Assembly: GCF_052857255.1 (NCBI RefSeq)
Contig: NC_135507.1
Location: forward strand, 76,565,850-76,629,849
Length of the DNA: 64,000 nucleotides
Direction: 5' to 3'
From: Amblyomma americanum
Lineage: Eukaryota; Arthropoda; Arachnida; Ixodida; Ixodidae
Shown here: one piece after another, positions 1 to 11,022 of the stretch
How the letters are laid out: the number at the start of each line of letters is the position of its first letter
Position numbering within the stretch: the stretch's first letter is position 1
Made by a program: the position numbers and the translations under genes
Notes under the pieces: model-generated
Database searches by the model: none
What the model saw: only the letters and a program-made list of their open reading frames with translations
Told to the model about the DNA's origin: nothing

Positions 1-84
1 GAAGTGCCCGTCTAGGCACGCGAAGGTTAAGTTGAGGGTCGGCAAGTTGCGCAGGAGTGCGAGTCAAGGAAGTAGATGCCGCAC

Positions 85-460
85 CCACGGAGCAAGACTA
101 TATAGGAGGTGAAACTCCCGTCAGCGCGAGCGAGCGCAGGCGACCAGATAAGGTCACAATTGTATGCACCGACGGGGCCGTATGCAGTGGCGGCGCCATG
201 CGGCGCCTCGTAGAAGCCGCAGCGAAAAAAAAATGCAGCGTTCGGGCAGGCGGCTCCGACGCGCGCTCAAAGCAGACGACAAGCAGACGACACGGGTGTT
301 TGCTTCAGCGGGCACGCCGTGACGTTGTATTTAAGTAGTTTCTTTCCAGGCCACCAGGTGCCGCCAGCATGATAGTGGCGCCGTGGGCTTGTGACCTTTT
401 CTGGTCGCTGCAGACAGCGGAGTTTCCACTCCTATATAGTCTTCCTCAGTGGCCGCACCA
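85..460. repeat. fold-back inverted repeat at left edge
   Basis: The segment near 88-200 reappears on the opposite strand near 350-450. Both arms contain a version of 'gactatatagga' followed by 'gaaactcc', then a CGACCAGA-like block and 'aaggtcaca'. The arms are diverged, roughly three quarters identical by eye, and are separated by about 130 bases. No coding sequence could be supported here. It may be a small non-autonomous element, or older repeat into which Harbinger-1 inserted just to the right. Confidence 0.5.
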
Positions 461-587
461 CACAAACTAACAAGTGCACAAGTGACGAAGCATTCTCTGG
501 GGTACCTCCGCAGAAGTGGTGGCGCGAAAAGGGATAGCGAGATGGCCACCGATCAGCGGGGAAGCAGGCGAGACCTGATGACAGCTG

Positions 588-610
588 GGCCCGGATTACG
601 GAACTCGCTC
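588..610 (+). repeat. Harbinger-1 left terminal inverted repeat
   Basis: Matches the reverse complement of 6725-6747 at 22 of 23 positions. CTG precedes it at 585-587. Confidence 0.9.
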
Positions 611-812
611 CGACCGCACTACAATTGAGAGCGCTCTAAAATGCCCGCTCCTATTGGTCGCCAGCGCCATTTTGAAAAGTTGCGTCACGGGAAGCTGCAA
701 TGGCGTCACGGACAAGAAAAAAACGCATGAAGTTGAACACCTAATTATGCCCGCGGTTTTAGACTGTTTTTTGCGACCGCGAAGAGTCGGTCTACAGAGT
801 TTTAGAGGGAAA

Positions 813-2492
813 ATGGCGGCGGCGGCGTCTGCTGTTTATTGGTGGCGGAGGCGGCAACGTCGGCGCCAGCAACGACGAAGGACGGTTTACGATGACGCGT
901 ATGACTTGCCGGACGAGCTGTTCCGTCGGTTATTTCGACTTGTTAAGGAGAAAGTGGAGTGGTTGTGCGGCGAACTTGCAGACGAACTGCGAGGCGTACG
1001 GACGAGCGTTTTGTCGGTGCGGCGGCAGGTGCTGTGCGCTCTCCGTTTTTTTTTTGCCTCCGGGGGCTTTCAAGTGTGCGTCGGCAACGAGCAGACCGTC
1101 GGCCTCGCACAACCGACGGTGAGCAAGTGCGTGCGGCGTGTGGCTGAGGCCATCTGCAAAGTCGGCGCACAGAAGGGATGGGTGCGTTTCCCGGCGCACC
1201 CCGAGGAAAAAGCGGCAGCGAGGCGACCTTCCTTCCCCGCGGCTCCATCCCCGGCGTCGTCGGCTGCGTCGACGGCCCGCTGATTGCCATAAAAGCGCCG
1301 CGGGGAGACCCAGCAAACCGGGCAGCATTCTGGAGCCGCAAAGGATACTACGCGATGAACACCATGATCGTGAGTAGACTGGTTTTCTGACCGCATGGGT
1401 TCGAAAGCCGCGACCTCGACAGTGGAAGTTCACGTCCAAGATTGTCTGCCTGTGTTTCTCGCAGATCTGCGACGCAGACATGACGATCCTTGCGGTCGAC
1501 ACTCGCTGCCCGGGGTCTTGTCACGATGCCTTTTCTTGGCGCTACTCACGGCTGCGTCGGAAGGTGGAGCACGGGCTGCTGGAGGATGGAGAGTTTTTTC
1601 TGGGTAAGCAGCACTTCGACAACACGTATTAAGCTACAGCTGTGGCTCATACCTAAAAGAGGCGGGTTATAACATGGATGACATGCAACAATATGATGTA
1701 TCGTATTTATTTTTGTGTATTTACTGTTACTGCTCGTGCAGAGGCACAAGAAACATTGTTATAAAGTGAATCGTATTTCAAGCGTAAAACATCAAGGCAG
1801 AAGAGGTGTGCACATCGTTATTGTCGTGTAAGATATCACAGTACATCATTAACCTAGAAGGCTGTGCTTACAGAGGTACCCCTTAGTCATGAATATTCTG
1901 CATGCCTATGAATTCTGGTTCAGCATGCTGGCTTTGAGCTGCTTGATATGAATCATTTATTACATAGGCAACAACACACTTCACTGCAAATTTTGGTCGT
2001 GCAGGAGACAGTGGATATCCACTGGAGCCGTGGCTGCTCACACCAGTGTCAGGGCATCCTGGTGCAAACACTGCAGAAGGGCAGTACAACGCAGCACACG
2101 CCTCAATGCGATGTGTTGTGGAACGCTGCATTGGTGTTCTCAAAAGCCGCTTCCGGTGCCTTCAAAGGTACCGGACACTCCACTACGAGCCGGAGCGGGC
2201 GGTGGTCATCATTGCAGCGTGTGCTGCGTTGCACAACATCTGTCTTGAAGAAGCCCTGGCTGCAGACGAAGACGACACTACTGATGACCCTGACAACAAT
2301 GGACCACCTCTGCTTGCCGGGTACTTGGCGGGGACAGGATCCCGCATGACCTACCTGCGTGGTAGAGCCATGCGAGACCGTATAATTGGCCTCTTTGGCA
2401 CAACCCGTCCGCAGAGGCAAGCACACCTGCAGATGGTGCGGCGACAGCAGCAGCGGCAGCAGCAGCGGCAACAGCAGCAGCACCGGCAGTAA
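813..2492 (+). pseudogene. Harbinger-1 transposase (HARBI1-like), frameshifted
   Basis: This would catalyse excision and integration of the element. Three exons are inferred: 813-1369, 1465-1603 and 2005-2492. The junctions are gtgagt...gcag and gtaagc...gcag, and the phases agree. The start is the ATG at 813 (MAAAASAVYWWRRR), ahead of a basic stretch and an HTH-like region (QPTVSKCVRRVAEAI). Harbinger landmarks follow: first Asp in GVVGCVDG, then ICDAD, second Asp in LGDSGYPLEPWLLTPV, and the Glu in VVERCIGVLKSRFRCL, ending with ALHNIC. The C-terminus is Gln/Arg-rich. Between about 1200 and 1235 the frame shifts once: upstream KGWVRFPAHPEE and downstream GSIPGVVGCVDG are in different frames. 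This could be real decay or a sequence error. Family assignment is firm. Confidence 0.88.
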
Positions 2493-4373
2493 GCCCTAGA
2501 CCATCTGGCAGCTGTGGCTGCAATGACTCGCCGTGCTGGCGTGGCGAGTTGTCGTAGCCACTCTTGCTACGGGCAGTGCCATTGCCCTCTGTTAGTGCGT
2601 GAGCCCCTGTGTGATATGATGCCCTTGGCCACTGGTAGCCACATTCCAGCATTTGTAAATTACTTTTTCTTACGTGTGCTTGAAAGCCTCCAGTGTCAAG
2701 ATATAAAGTGCACACACCAACTGCTGCTCCACCGGCAGTGGTCACCAGTACGCCTTTCAGTGCATCAGCAAGCTTGCCGCCCAGCTACTGCACTTTCTCC
2801 TTCTCAAGTCGAAATACACGCCGAAACAGCTCGTCCAACAAGTGAAATGCATCCTTGTACACCGTCTTTCGCCGTTGCTTACGTCGACCTGCCCACTTAG
2901 GCAAACAGTTGCTTGCTGTAACTATGTGTTTGATGAATGTGCACGAGGGAAAAGTGTGGTGTGGAGACTGCTAGGAACCAGTAAAGCGTTTGTTTTTGCA
3001 CCACGTTTATTCATTGGTCACAATAATTTTTTTCGCCACAGCTGTTCATACTAGTTTGCCAACTGTAACACACAGCAGGGAAACAAAAGCATGCAGCATC
3101 AACAGTGATTTGCATATGCCTTGTCGAGTGCTGCGCAGAGATTGCACAATAACAGTTGTATCTTACACTCTGGCCAAACGGGCGAGTTGGCTGTACATTT
3201 TTAAGGCGAACAGTGCGAAAGACATAGCAAGCACAGGAAACACAGGATGAGCACTCGTGCTATGTTTTCTTTGCTTTCCGTCTAAGTCTTACACGCTGTT
3301 TGCCCCTTAAAAAAAAAAGCTTCATCTTGACTGCCAGCTTGAATGCTAGTAATCACAGGTTTGGCATGTTGTGCAGACTTGTAGGCCCGATGTAGCCCTG
3401 GTTTGCACTTTGCTGAAACACATTACATAACTGGTGGAATGCACAGCAAGTGCTACACAAGACATTGCTCTTCGTAGATTTTACTGGACTAAAAAATCAT
3501 GTTACGTGTAAAAGACACACGAGTATCACAGACGATGATGCCAACATGGCTGCGTTTGAAGTTGTAAATGGACCCACAAACGAGAGACATTAACATTGTT
3601 GCATCATACCTTTAAAGGCGGAGCTCAAGCATCCGCCAAATTTTTTTTTGCCTGCATTCAACACTAGTTCAGAAGCGACTTTGGACGAATGCTGGCAAGC
3701 CTCATTTTTCCTCGGGTCTACTGAGGATAGAACATGTTACAATGCACACAATGGACACTCTACGGAAAAGCAGGAAAAGTAATGCGAAAAAAAAACGACT
3801 CAGGAACATGCAAACAACCTTAACAGACACAAAATCGAAGTGTTCAAAATTTATCCAGAATCCCCATATTATGATGCCCTTCATAACTACAGTCACTTCA
3901 GAACAACTTTGCCCCACATATTGCACTTGCCCACATATTGCAATGAAAGAAAACAAGCACTAGAAATTGCACCTTGTGCACCTGCCACAGCTGCAGGTAA
4001 ACATTTGAAAGGAATGGAAAATAAAAGAGTATAGGAGGCTTTCACACCTGGCAGAGCTTAAATTACATAACTGGAAGAAAATAAACAGTGTGAAGCATCC
4101 GGGCCTGCAGAGCTTACAAGAAATAAAAAAATGATGCTATGGCACATGGCAGAGATGATCTTGAATAAATACAAAAACAGAAACCTGACAGAGAAGCAGA
4201 CAATGTAAATAAACAAACACATAAAACAGAAATTTTAACAAGCAAACTAAAAATAGTTCAATGAGTCTGCACCTGGCAGAGAAGTAAATAATGTTCTTGA
4301 ATAAATATAAACATATGAAGAGGTTCTTTCATAAAAATAACAACAAGCAAATAATGACATAAATATGAACAAT
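2493..4373. other. non-coding interval between the two Harbinger-1 genes
   Basis: No convincing reading frame. From about 4030 to 4330 the sequence is AT-rich and holds several loose copies of a unit around 'cctggcagag' followed by 'ttgaataaatac', likely old local duplications. The two genes are convergent here, so this stretch holds both 3' untranslated regions. Confidence 0.6.
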
Positions 4374-5772
4374 TCAATGTGGTGCAGGTGGCTCAAGCTG
4401 CTTTTGTAAGATTAGCGTCAGTAGGTTCACATTCTGGATGAGCAGCTCTTGCTGACCATTTGACGCCTGCACAGCATCTGTCACCTCCCATATGGCCTGC
4501 ATGTAAAAATACTTCCAATTACAAATTATTACTGACAACCAATTTTGAGATCTCGCTTAAGCTTTATGTAAAATTTCAGGTGCTGAGATATTTTGGACAA
4601 AGTATGGCTGTAGAAGACTCGTGTCAGTTTCATAAACTCAGCTGTCCCAACCACCTCCCACAAGAGGCGTCAAAACAGAAGTAGAGGTGCTCAAAAGAGA
4701 GCACTGATATTTATGCTTCAGGTGACGGCTTCGACTCTTCAAAGTGCAGTGTGCGCAGCGAGTACACACCTCCAGCATGCTTTGCTGAAAAGCAGCGTCC
4801 TGGCGGCTCCGGGCGTCAGTAAGGGAATCCAAACGATGCTATTCATACAGCATCTGGCGCAGCACCTTATTGGCCCCAGCGTCTCGCCGTCGCTTCCCAA
4901 GAAGGCTAGGCGTGGCACGCGTTGAGGGCTGCAGTGGGGGCTCTGGTGTGTGCTGCTGTGAGGGCTGCGGCGAGGGCACCGGTGTAGCTGCCGGGAAAGA
5001 AAATGTGCTCATCACGTGGTGGAATACGCAAAACATTTGGTACAATGTGTTAGAGGACTTGACATAAATATACAGGACAGCAATCTTGTGCAGCATTGTA
5101 GAAGCATATTTCATGTGCACATCTGCTAGACTGCTAGGAGATGTCACAGCCTCACTGCAAGAGAAATAAACATTCTGCACTGCGTGGCAAAGCCAGAGAG
5201 AGATAGTTTTGTGTGTACTGTAGAATCACTGCAGTATTTTGGCTACTGCTGCCAATGCTGCCAGAGAGTATAGTGCTATTACTTTCAATCAGCTGCCAGA
5301 AAGGGTAGTATGGAGCTTGAATAATGGAAAGCCAACTCACGGTCTGTGGGGCTCCGTGTGTCTTGTCGACAACTTGCTGAGGCTCCCCGCTCATCTCCTC
5401 TGCTGTAACAGGGTAAAAGGTGAGGCTGATTGGTACTGGCAAACCATGAAACTAAAAGAGCACTAGCAAAAGAGAAACAATCAATAATGCTCAACCACTT
5501 GTCTATGCATTCCTGCACCTCCTCCGAGACTAAAATACACCACAGATGGAATAAACAGTGCTAGCAAGGCGCAAGGCAAAGACATCATGTTTTTAAACGG
5601 CCGACCCCTTGTTGTTGAGAATCGACGCAAGCTGGATCCACAGCTCGCGCTTTTCAACAGCTGTGTATGAGTTTGTTAGGTCGGCAGAAGCCCGAGCCAA
5701 GAGCGGATGGCTCTTCATAGACTCTATTACGATTAGCTCTTGCTCGCTAGGCATTCTTCGTGTTGGCGCCAT
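4374..5772 (-). pseudogene. Harbinger-1 Myb/SANT-like DNA-binding protein, nonsense-mutated
   Basis: This is the likely partner of the transposase, by analogy with the Myb-like second protein of known Harbinger elements. The start is the ATG at 5772 (MAPTRRMPSEQELIVIESM), giving a trihelix-like N-terminus that includes HPLLARASADL and ELWIQLASILNNKG. Further exons are inferred near 5520-5349 (uncertain), at 4987-4770 (Pro/Gln-rich, then GKRRRDAGANKVLRQMLYE) and at 4496-4374 (helical end QQELLIQNVNLLTLILQKQL). The last two exons join in phase with AG/GT sites. An in-frame TAG at 4841-4839 interrupts the third exon just before the helical segment, and the frame stays open beyond it (LTDARSRQDAAFQQSMLE). 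The first intron boundary is unclear. Confidence 0.65.
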
Positions 5773-6724
5773 TTCGAGACTATAATTCCCGCTTAGAGAA
5801 TTGCAGCAGCGAACACAGCGGGGAAAACAAACAGGGAATAGTTTCTGTTCCGCTTTTCGAAAGCAGGGAATAACAGGGAAAAACCTTTGCTCTGAGTTCG
5901 GGCTAATATGTTTTTACACGAACATATGCGTGTGCTGCGCTGCAGCAACTTATAGCACAGCCAAGAACGACCGAAAACGAGCAAGGTTGTTAGCGTGCGC
6001 CCAACCGCCTTGCTTGGTTCTTGCTCCTTCCCAACTGAATCATTTGTGCCAGACGTTTATGAAGCCAAAAAAGTTGATTTTATCCAACAAGCCGTGCTTC
6101 GTGGACGCCTTGTATTTGCTAAAGTGAAAGAAACAGAACCCAAATCATATGCTTGGCATGTGGCATCTTTAAACCAATAACACAGGCTTACCTCAAGTTG
6201 TCTTCGTCGATTTTCGGGCCCGACGTTTCGTACAGGTTCCTTTCTGGAGGCCGGTGACCTTCACTGGCTTCGATAATTGTTATCCGCTCACTTTGGACAA
6301 CCAAATAGAACCTTGATTTCAGACGACGCCTAAAAAAGCAGGAACTAGCCGTGGGATCAGCTGTTTTTTAGAAGGCCGCCATGTTCAGTGTTTACATCTG
6401 CCAGCGCGCCCTCATGGCAACAAAACTTACCCACGAAAGCAGTTATTTGCAAAAGTGAATGTCCTTCTTGTTTTACTTCATGGCAGTGAGAGTGAAATAC
6501 ACTTTTATGAAAGAATAAAACAATGTTTATTTTATTCACTGCGTATTCTTATAAAAAAGTTAGCATACGGCCCCTTGCCGTGCAAATTGGCCTCTTGTGG
6601 TGTAAATAAACTCTTCCGGGGCGGCACCCTACTAGCCATTGGTTGATTCCGCGTTCCGTCACGCGTTGACGTCTAGCCTTGTCGTCATGCTGTCGTCATT
6701 TTGACGTAACGCTCTACAACTTTA
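5773..6724. other. right subterminal region of Harbinger-1, no gene seen
   Basis: Lies upstream of the minus-strand DNA-binding gene and would hold its promoter. No supported coding sequence. Reading frames here are short and lack recognisable motifs. Confidence 0.5.
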
Positions 6725-6747
6725 GAGCGAGTTCCGTAATTCGGGCC
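6725..6747 (-). repeat. Harbinger-1 right terminal inverted repeat
   Basis: Reverse complement of the left end with one mismatch. CTG follows at 6748-6750. Confidence 0.9.
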
Positions 6748-6861
6748 CTGCTGTCGAACCGAGGCTTGCGGCTGACGGCGCGACGGTATGCATCCGCAGA
6801 GCAGCGATGAACACCATGTTTAAGGCGGTCCGTGTGTTATTATGGCAGAGCACAGGACTTT

Positions 6862-7643
6862 TTTTTTTATTTGATACTGTCAATCCCGTCAGGGATATCA
6901 TAACATAGAGGGCATTCAAAAGCACAATGAAATACAAATATAGCAATGATGAATAATTAGAGTGCATATGGAAAGATTGTACAAAATTGCTATACATCAG
7001 CAAATATGTATACGAGTTAAAATATGTAATGAGGAGCATGTGACAAGAAATTATCCGGAAAAACTGTTATACCACAAGAGAAATACAAGAGTGGAGGGAA
7101 GAAAATCACAATAACAAAAACACAGTTATCACTGAGATATAAGTAGTTCATTTTCAACAAGTGTGATAAAAGCATTTAACGTTGGACTGCTTAGAATGGA
7201 CATGTTTAAGGTGTTCCATTCGCGTATAGCACGAGGAAAGTACGAATATTTGAGAGAGTCGGGACAGAATGAAAACTCGTTTAGTCTGTGTATGTATTTA
7301 TTATGTGCTTGTCGCGTTTCTGATTTTGATATATATCTCGAAGTGTAGACTTTTAATTCATTGTGTAAGAACTGGTACATGGTTTTAAGGCGCGCTATAG
7401 TTTTGCTCTGCTTTTAATGGGCAGTAGTCCTGCGCGCCTGTGTAGTTCTGTAGGTGAGTCTGTTAACCTGTGTTTGTTAAATATGCATCTGACCGCCTTC
7501 CTCTGCACTCCTTCTAATTGTTTAATCAGAACTTCATCAGAACGAGAACTCCAGGGAATCCAAGTGCAAAAAACGTGGAGCGAACGAAGGCAGGGCAGGC
7601 GCCCCCAGCTGAGGCGAAGCAAGCGGCGGCCCCGTTCCGGCAA
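6862..7643 (-). pseudogene. 3' end of a CR1/Jockey-like LINE reverse transcriptase
   Basis: Read on the minus strand, 7643 to about 7395 gives LEGVQRKAVRCIFNKHRLTD followed by SPTELHRRAGLLPIKSRAKL. After a frame change this continues at 7380-7129 with a second stretch (MYQFLHNELKVYTSRYIS, then FPRAIREWNTLN). These are the conserved C-terminal blocks that follow the reverse transcriptase in CR1/Jockey-type LINEs. The element ends near 6862 in a tail beginning 'tatttgatactgtcaatccc' on the plus strand, matching a similar tail near 60.6 kb. It is truncated at the 5' side and frameshifted, so inactive. Confidence 0.75.
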
Positions 7644-7649
7644 GAACTT

Positions 7650-8214
7650 TCAGGCCATTGGCTCCCAGTTATCACGCCGTCGCGCGCCTTCTCGTCACGT
7701 GCCAAACTACCGAAGAAAAAAAAAGAGGCCTCTCATAGTGGCGCTTGCTGCCTTTTTCTCTCGTGAGCGGTGACCTAGTTTAGTCTGTAATTTGTCGTGA
7801 AGTAACTGTAACCTTTGTCCCACATAACTGTTTCGAGAAAAAACGACGAGCTAGCTGTTTCAGTGATATGAATGTATTCCACATAAGTTTCACTAATAAA
7901 GACGAGAAAGGAGCTGCAAAAGTGAGTTCCACTTAATGAAATTCTAAACAAGCCTCGTTCCAAATAAAGTAAACGGAACCGATTCTTTAACAGGAACTTA
8001 TGTGGAACCACGAAAGTTTATATGGTACCTAGATTAAGAGAGCACCATTGTGCCGATAGCCGGCGCAGCAGGGATAATGCATTGCTATTTTCTGCCCGAT
8101 TATACGCACGGGTATTTTTCAGTGATTCGGCGCGTATCTTTTCATCAATAATAACAAATTTTAAGGAGCAAACAAACTGAATAAAATTCTATTTAAAACT
8201 TACCAAAACCGCTG
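7650..8214. other. unassigned interval
   Basis: No gene, SINE or repeat boundary could be recognised between the LINE fragment and the mariner remnant. Confidence 0.4.
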
Positions 8215-8228
8215 TAGAAACCCGTCGT

Positions 8229-8981
8229 ATGCTACAGAAAGCTTCCGGTGCTAATTCCATGATCCGAAGTAAGACGTTTTTTTGGTGCAAACGGTTCAAA
8301 GATGACCGAACATCCGCCGACATGATCAGCCTTGAGGACGACTGGCTACAACGATGGCGCCGGAAACGATATAAAAAATTGCCGGTGGTTTCGCTCTGGT
8401 TAAACCTGGAGTGACGCGATAGCTGCAGCTGGCCGAGTGGAACTTGGCCACGTGACCAACCACGGGATCAGCCACGGCGCCGGCAGCTGCTCCGCACCAC
8501 GTGACCGCGTGGTGGCGCAGCCACAGGGTTGCGCGCCGCCACGCTGAAGGCTCGAAATGCTACCGTAATGTAGCTATCGCTACAAAAGTTCGAGACGCTA
8601 TCCTTGCCGACCGCAGAATACCTATCCAAAATCTCTATGGTATTGCAGGGCAGTCATACGTGACAGTTTTGGGAAAGTTTTCAGGACAGAGTTCTAGAAA
8701 CTTGGGTGAACAGCTCGCAGCACCACAATGACGATGCGCCCGCACACATATCACTGGTTGTTCGACAGTTCCTTACTTCCAAAACCTTCACTGTATTTCC
8801 GCACCTTCCCTTTCCACCTGACCTTGCCCCCTGTGACTTTTTCTTGCTCCCGAAACTGAAACTGGGGCTACAAAAGTGTCGGTTTAACACAATTGAAGAG
8901 ACCCATTCGGAATCGGCGGAGTTCCTGAACGCACTCCTTGCCGACTTCCACGGATGCGCGGAACCATGGGAGAAAATCTAA
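8229..8981 (+). pseudogene. Tc1/mariner transposase remnant with internal deletion
   Basis: The N-terminal part is recognisable as a mariner helix-turn-helix region: ANSMIRSKTFFWCKRFKDDR near 8250-8310, then, in another frame near 8560-8660, VRDAILADRRIPIQNLYGIA. The C-terminal part (8706-8981) contains HHNDDAPAHISLVVRQFL and PPDLAPCDFFLLPKLK, the second and third catalytic blocks of mariner-type (DD34D) transposases. The stretch that should hold the first catalytic Asp is missing, because the N-terminal part runs almost directly into the DDAPAH block. Frameshifts separate the pieces. Terminal inverted repeats were not found. Confidence 0.8.
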
Positions 8982-9283
8982 GATAAGTATATGCATGCTC
9001 AGGTGACTACTTCGAAGGAAACAGTGCAAGCTAGGAGTTAAAGTCACCATATTTTCTTACGACTAAATTCGGTGAATTTTCGCGCAGCCCCTCGTTATTC
9101 AATCACAATCCCCTTTCACTCCATTGCACAAACGTTGCCAGTAATGCCGTCCTAGCTGTAGCGGGGCTTTAAAGGACCTGTTCTGTCGACGTCTAGACGG
9201 TGGCCGTACCTTTTCCAGCAGGAAGCATTTTCCACAGACAGTTCCATGCATCAAATGTTCTTGCTGGCGATTGGGTGGCCAGA

Positions 9284-9810
9284 GGAGGAGGAGGAGGAAA
9301 AACTTATTTCTCTATTAAGCAGAGGCCTTAGCGGCTTCCGGATGTCTTCATCCCTTGGGCTGAAGTCCCGGTTGATCCGGTGGTTAATTCCCTTGTTCCA
9401 GGGCCCCACTGAGCCGTGCCACCTCGCATGCGTGCTGCACTAGTTCTCTTTGGGCCGACACCTCGCTGCTGGTGAGCAGGTCCTCCCACTGTTCCACATT
9501 GGGCTCTTTCAACTTATGGAAGGAGAAGTTGTTATTGCATTCCCATGTGATGTGGTATAACTTGGGGGTTGCCCCGCACCACGTGCATGTGTCCGCGTAT
9601 TGGTTCGGATATACATTTTGTGGAGTGTGTGCAAGTTGTGGAAGGTTCCTGTCTGCAGTCTTCGCCAGCCGACTGCTTCGTGTTGTGTTAAGAGCGGGTG
9701 TGGCGGAGGATACGTTTTTCTCCTGCCTCTGGGATAATTCAGTATCTCCTCGAACGGTGGCTCCACCGTCGTGGTGGGTAGAACAAAAGGCGTTAGTTGG
9801 CCGCATTCAT
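9284..9810 (-). pseudogene. 3' end of a LINE with C-terminal CCHC knuckle
   Basis: The minus-strand frame ending near 9384 contains ADTCTWCGATPKLYHITWEC, a C-x2-C...H...C knuckle, followed by EPNVEQWEDLLTSSEVSAQR and an Ala/Glu-rich end. This is the tail of non-LTR polyproteins of the I/R1-like type that carry RNase H, from general family knowledge. Related tails recur at 25.98, 26.97, 29.55 and 61.6 kb. The 3' untranslated part runs to a GAGGAGGAGG tract near 9284. Only the 3' fragment remains. Confidence 0.7.
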
Positions 9811-9894
9811 AACGTGTTGCAGTCCTTTAATGACACTGGTAGTCACTTTGATGGAGTGCAAGTGGTGACGCGAACAATGCTGACACAAATCTAA

Positions 9895-10488
9895 AGGGCT
9901 CAAATTAGCTTAATCATCACTAATCCACCTCCTTGCATTTTGCGATCATCCTGATACATTCACGCGCTGAGCGGCAGCGGTGCTGCAGTGGTTGACGAAG
10001 CTTGATGCTTCGCATGCCCTTAAGCCTACCCGAAACCTGCAGCACAGTGCAGCTCTGACGCTGGAGCACAGAAGCACAGAAGCACTCGACCCATCGGCAA
10101 GGGCTGGCTCATACGAGCGCATGCGAAAAGGAGAAGGCAGCCGCCTCTATAAAAATGGTCTACAGACAGTCAGTAGACTTCTCCTAGACGCTATTGCCTT
10201 CCTATAGATATTTATTTTGTTTATTCATAGTCTATAGACAAAAGTCTAATAATAGTGTATGGCCTTAAATCTATATGTAGAACGTTCTTGCGGGCTAGTT
10301 GGTTCATTGCAGAACAAAGGCTAGTACCGCTCGAAGTAGACACGACAGGAAAACGGGGAACAAAAACGACAACACAGGCGCAGACTAGTCCCTGTGGCGG
10401 CCCTATCTTGCGTTTCAAGCAGTGCGCCAGGACACAGGACTGACAGGTGGTCACAGTGAGGTGGTCAACACAGCATCGCGCAAACGCA
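9895..10488. other. repeat-like interval without gene
   Basis: Contains the self-complementary 'gtctatagac' near 10231 and a block around 10285-10400 ('gcgggctagttggttcattg' then 'acgacaacacaggcgcagac') that looks like a dispersed repeat end. No coding sequence supported. Confidence 0.35.
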
Positions 10489-10653
10489 GCGCGAGCATCG
10501 ACCAAACTAAAGTGGCTTTAGACCAAACTGCTGGTCAGCACCTTATAACGACGATAAGCGTGCAACACGGCTAGAGTTCGCGCATGCGCACGAAGGGAGA
10601 GCGTTGTCTGCTACGCTGTTCCGATCACGAGGACACACGCCCTGCCACAATAT
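10489..10653 (+). repeat. left arm of long inverted repeat (partner 14283-14422)
   Basis: The reverse complement of this arm matches 14283-14422 over about 140 bases at roughly 85 percent by eye. Shared blocks include GTGGCAGGGCGTG, CAGCGTAGCAGAC, GCTCTCCCTTCGTGCGC and CAGCAGTTTGGTC / GAGCAGTTTGGTC. The left arm carries a short extra duplication of its outermost 'cgaccaaact' segment. Confidence 0.75.
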
Positions 10654-10685
10654 CTGTTTGCAAAAAACCGGCGGGGAGTAGAGCC

Positions 10686-10990
10686 CATGTGCATGACTAA
10701 GATGTGACACTGAGGTGTTCTTTCCCTCTTTTTTTTCTCCTATTATGGTAGGGCGTGCTGGCGAAGCAGAGTTTAGATAAGAAAAAATAAAAGGAACGAA
10801 ATGCAGCAGCACGTGGCAAGCACTGCCTGGAAGGCGAACCTTCTGATTTGAGCAGCCCTCTGCGAGGTGGGAACACAATAATGAGGGCACCACCGAGCTC
10901 TTTAATCAGTATTTCAGTGTCTAGACGGTATGAAAAAAGCACCCCCGCTTTTAAAGGTCTCAGTGTCACATACTAGTCATGCACAAGTGC
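10686..10990. mobile_element. small MITE-like element with about 28-bp inverted ends
   Basis: ATGTGCATGACTAAGATG followed by TGACACTGAG at the left end is mirrored by CTCAGTGTCACATACTAGTC then ATGCACAA at the right end. The 305-bp body has no coding capacity. A clear target duplication was not found. Confidence 0.6.
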
Positions 10991-11022
10991 TCTACTGCCC
11001 GCTAGTTTTCTGCGAACAACCA

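Larger units (their letters stand above)
588..6747 (+). mobile_element. PIF/Harbinger DNA transposon (Harbinger-1)
   Basis: The element is bounded by 23-bp terminal inverted repeats with one mismatch, starting GGCCCGGATTACGG on the left and GGCCCGAATTACGG on the right (read inward). They are flanked by the 3-bp direct repeat CTG (585-587 and 6748-6750), and CWG duplications are known in some Harbinger families. Inside are two convergent intron-containing genes: a DDE transposase on the plus strand and a Myb/SANT-like DNA-binding protein on the minus strand. This two-gene layout is the known architecture of autonomous Harbinger elements. Both genes carry disabling lesions, so this copy is probably not autonomous now, although the ends could still be mobilised in trans. 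Confidence 0.9.
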
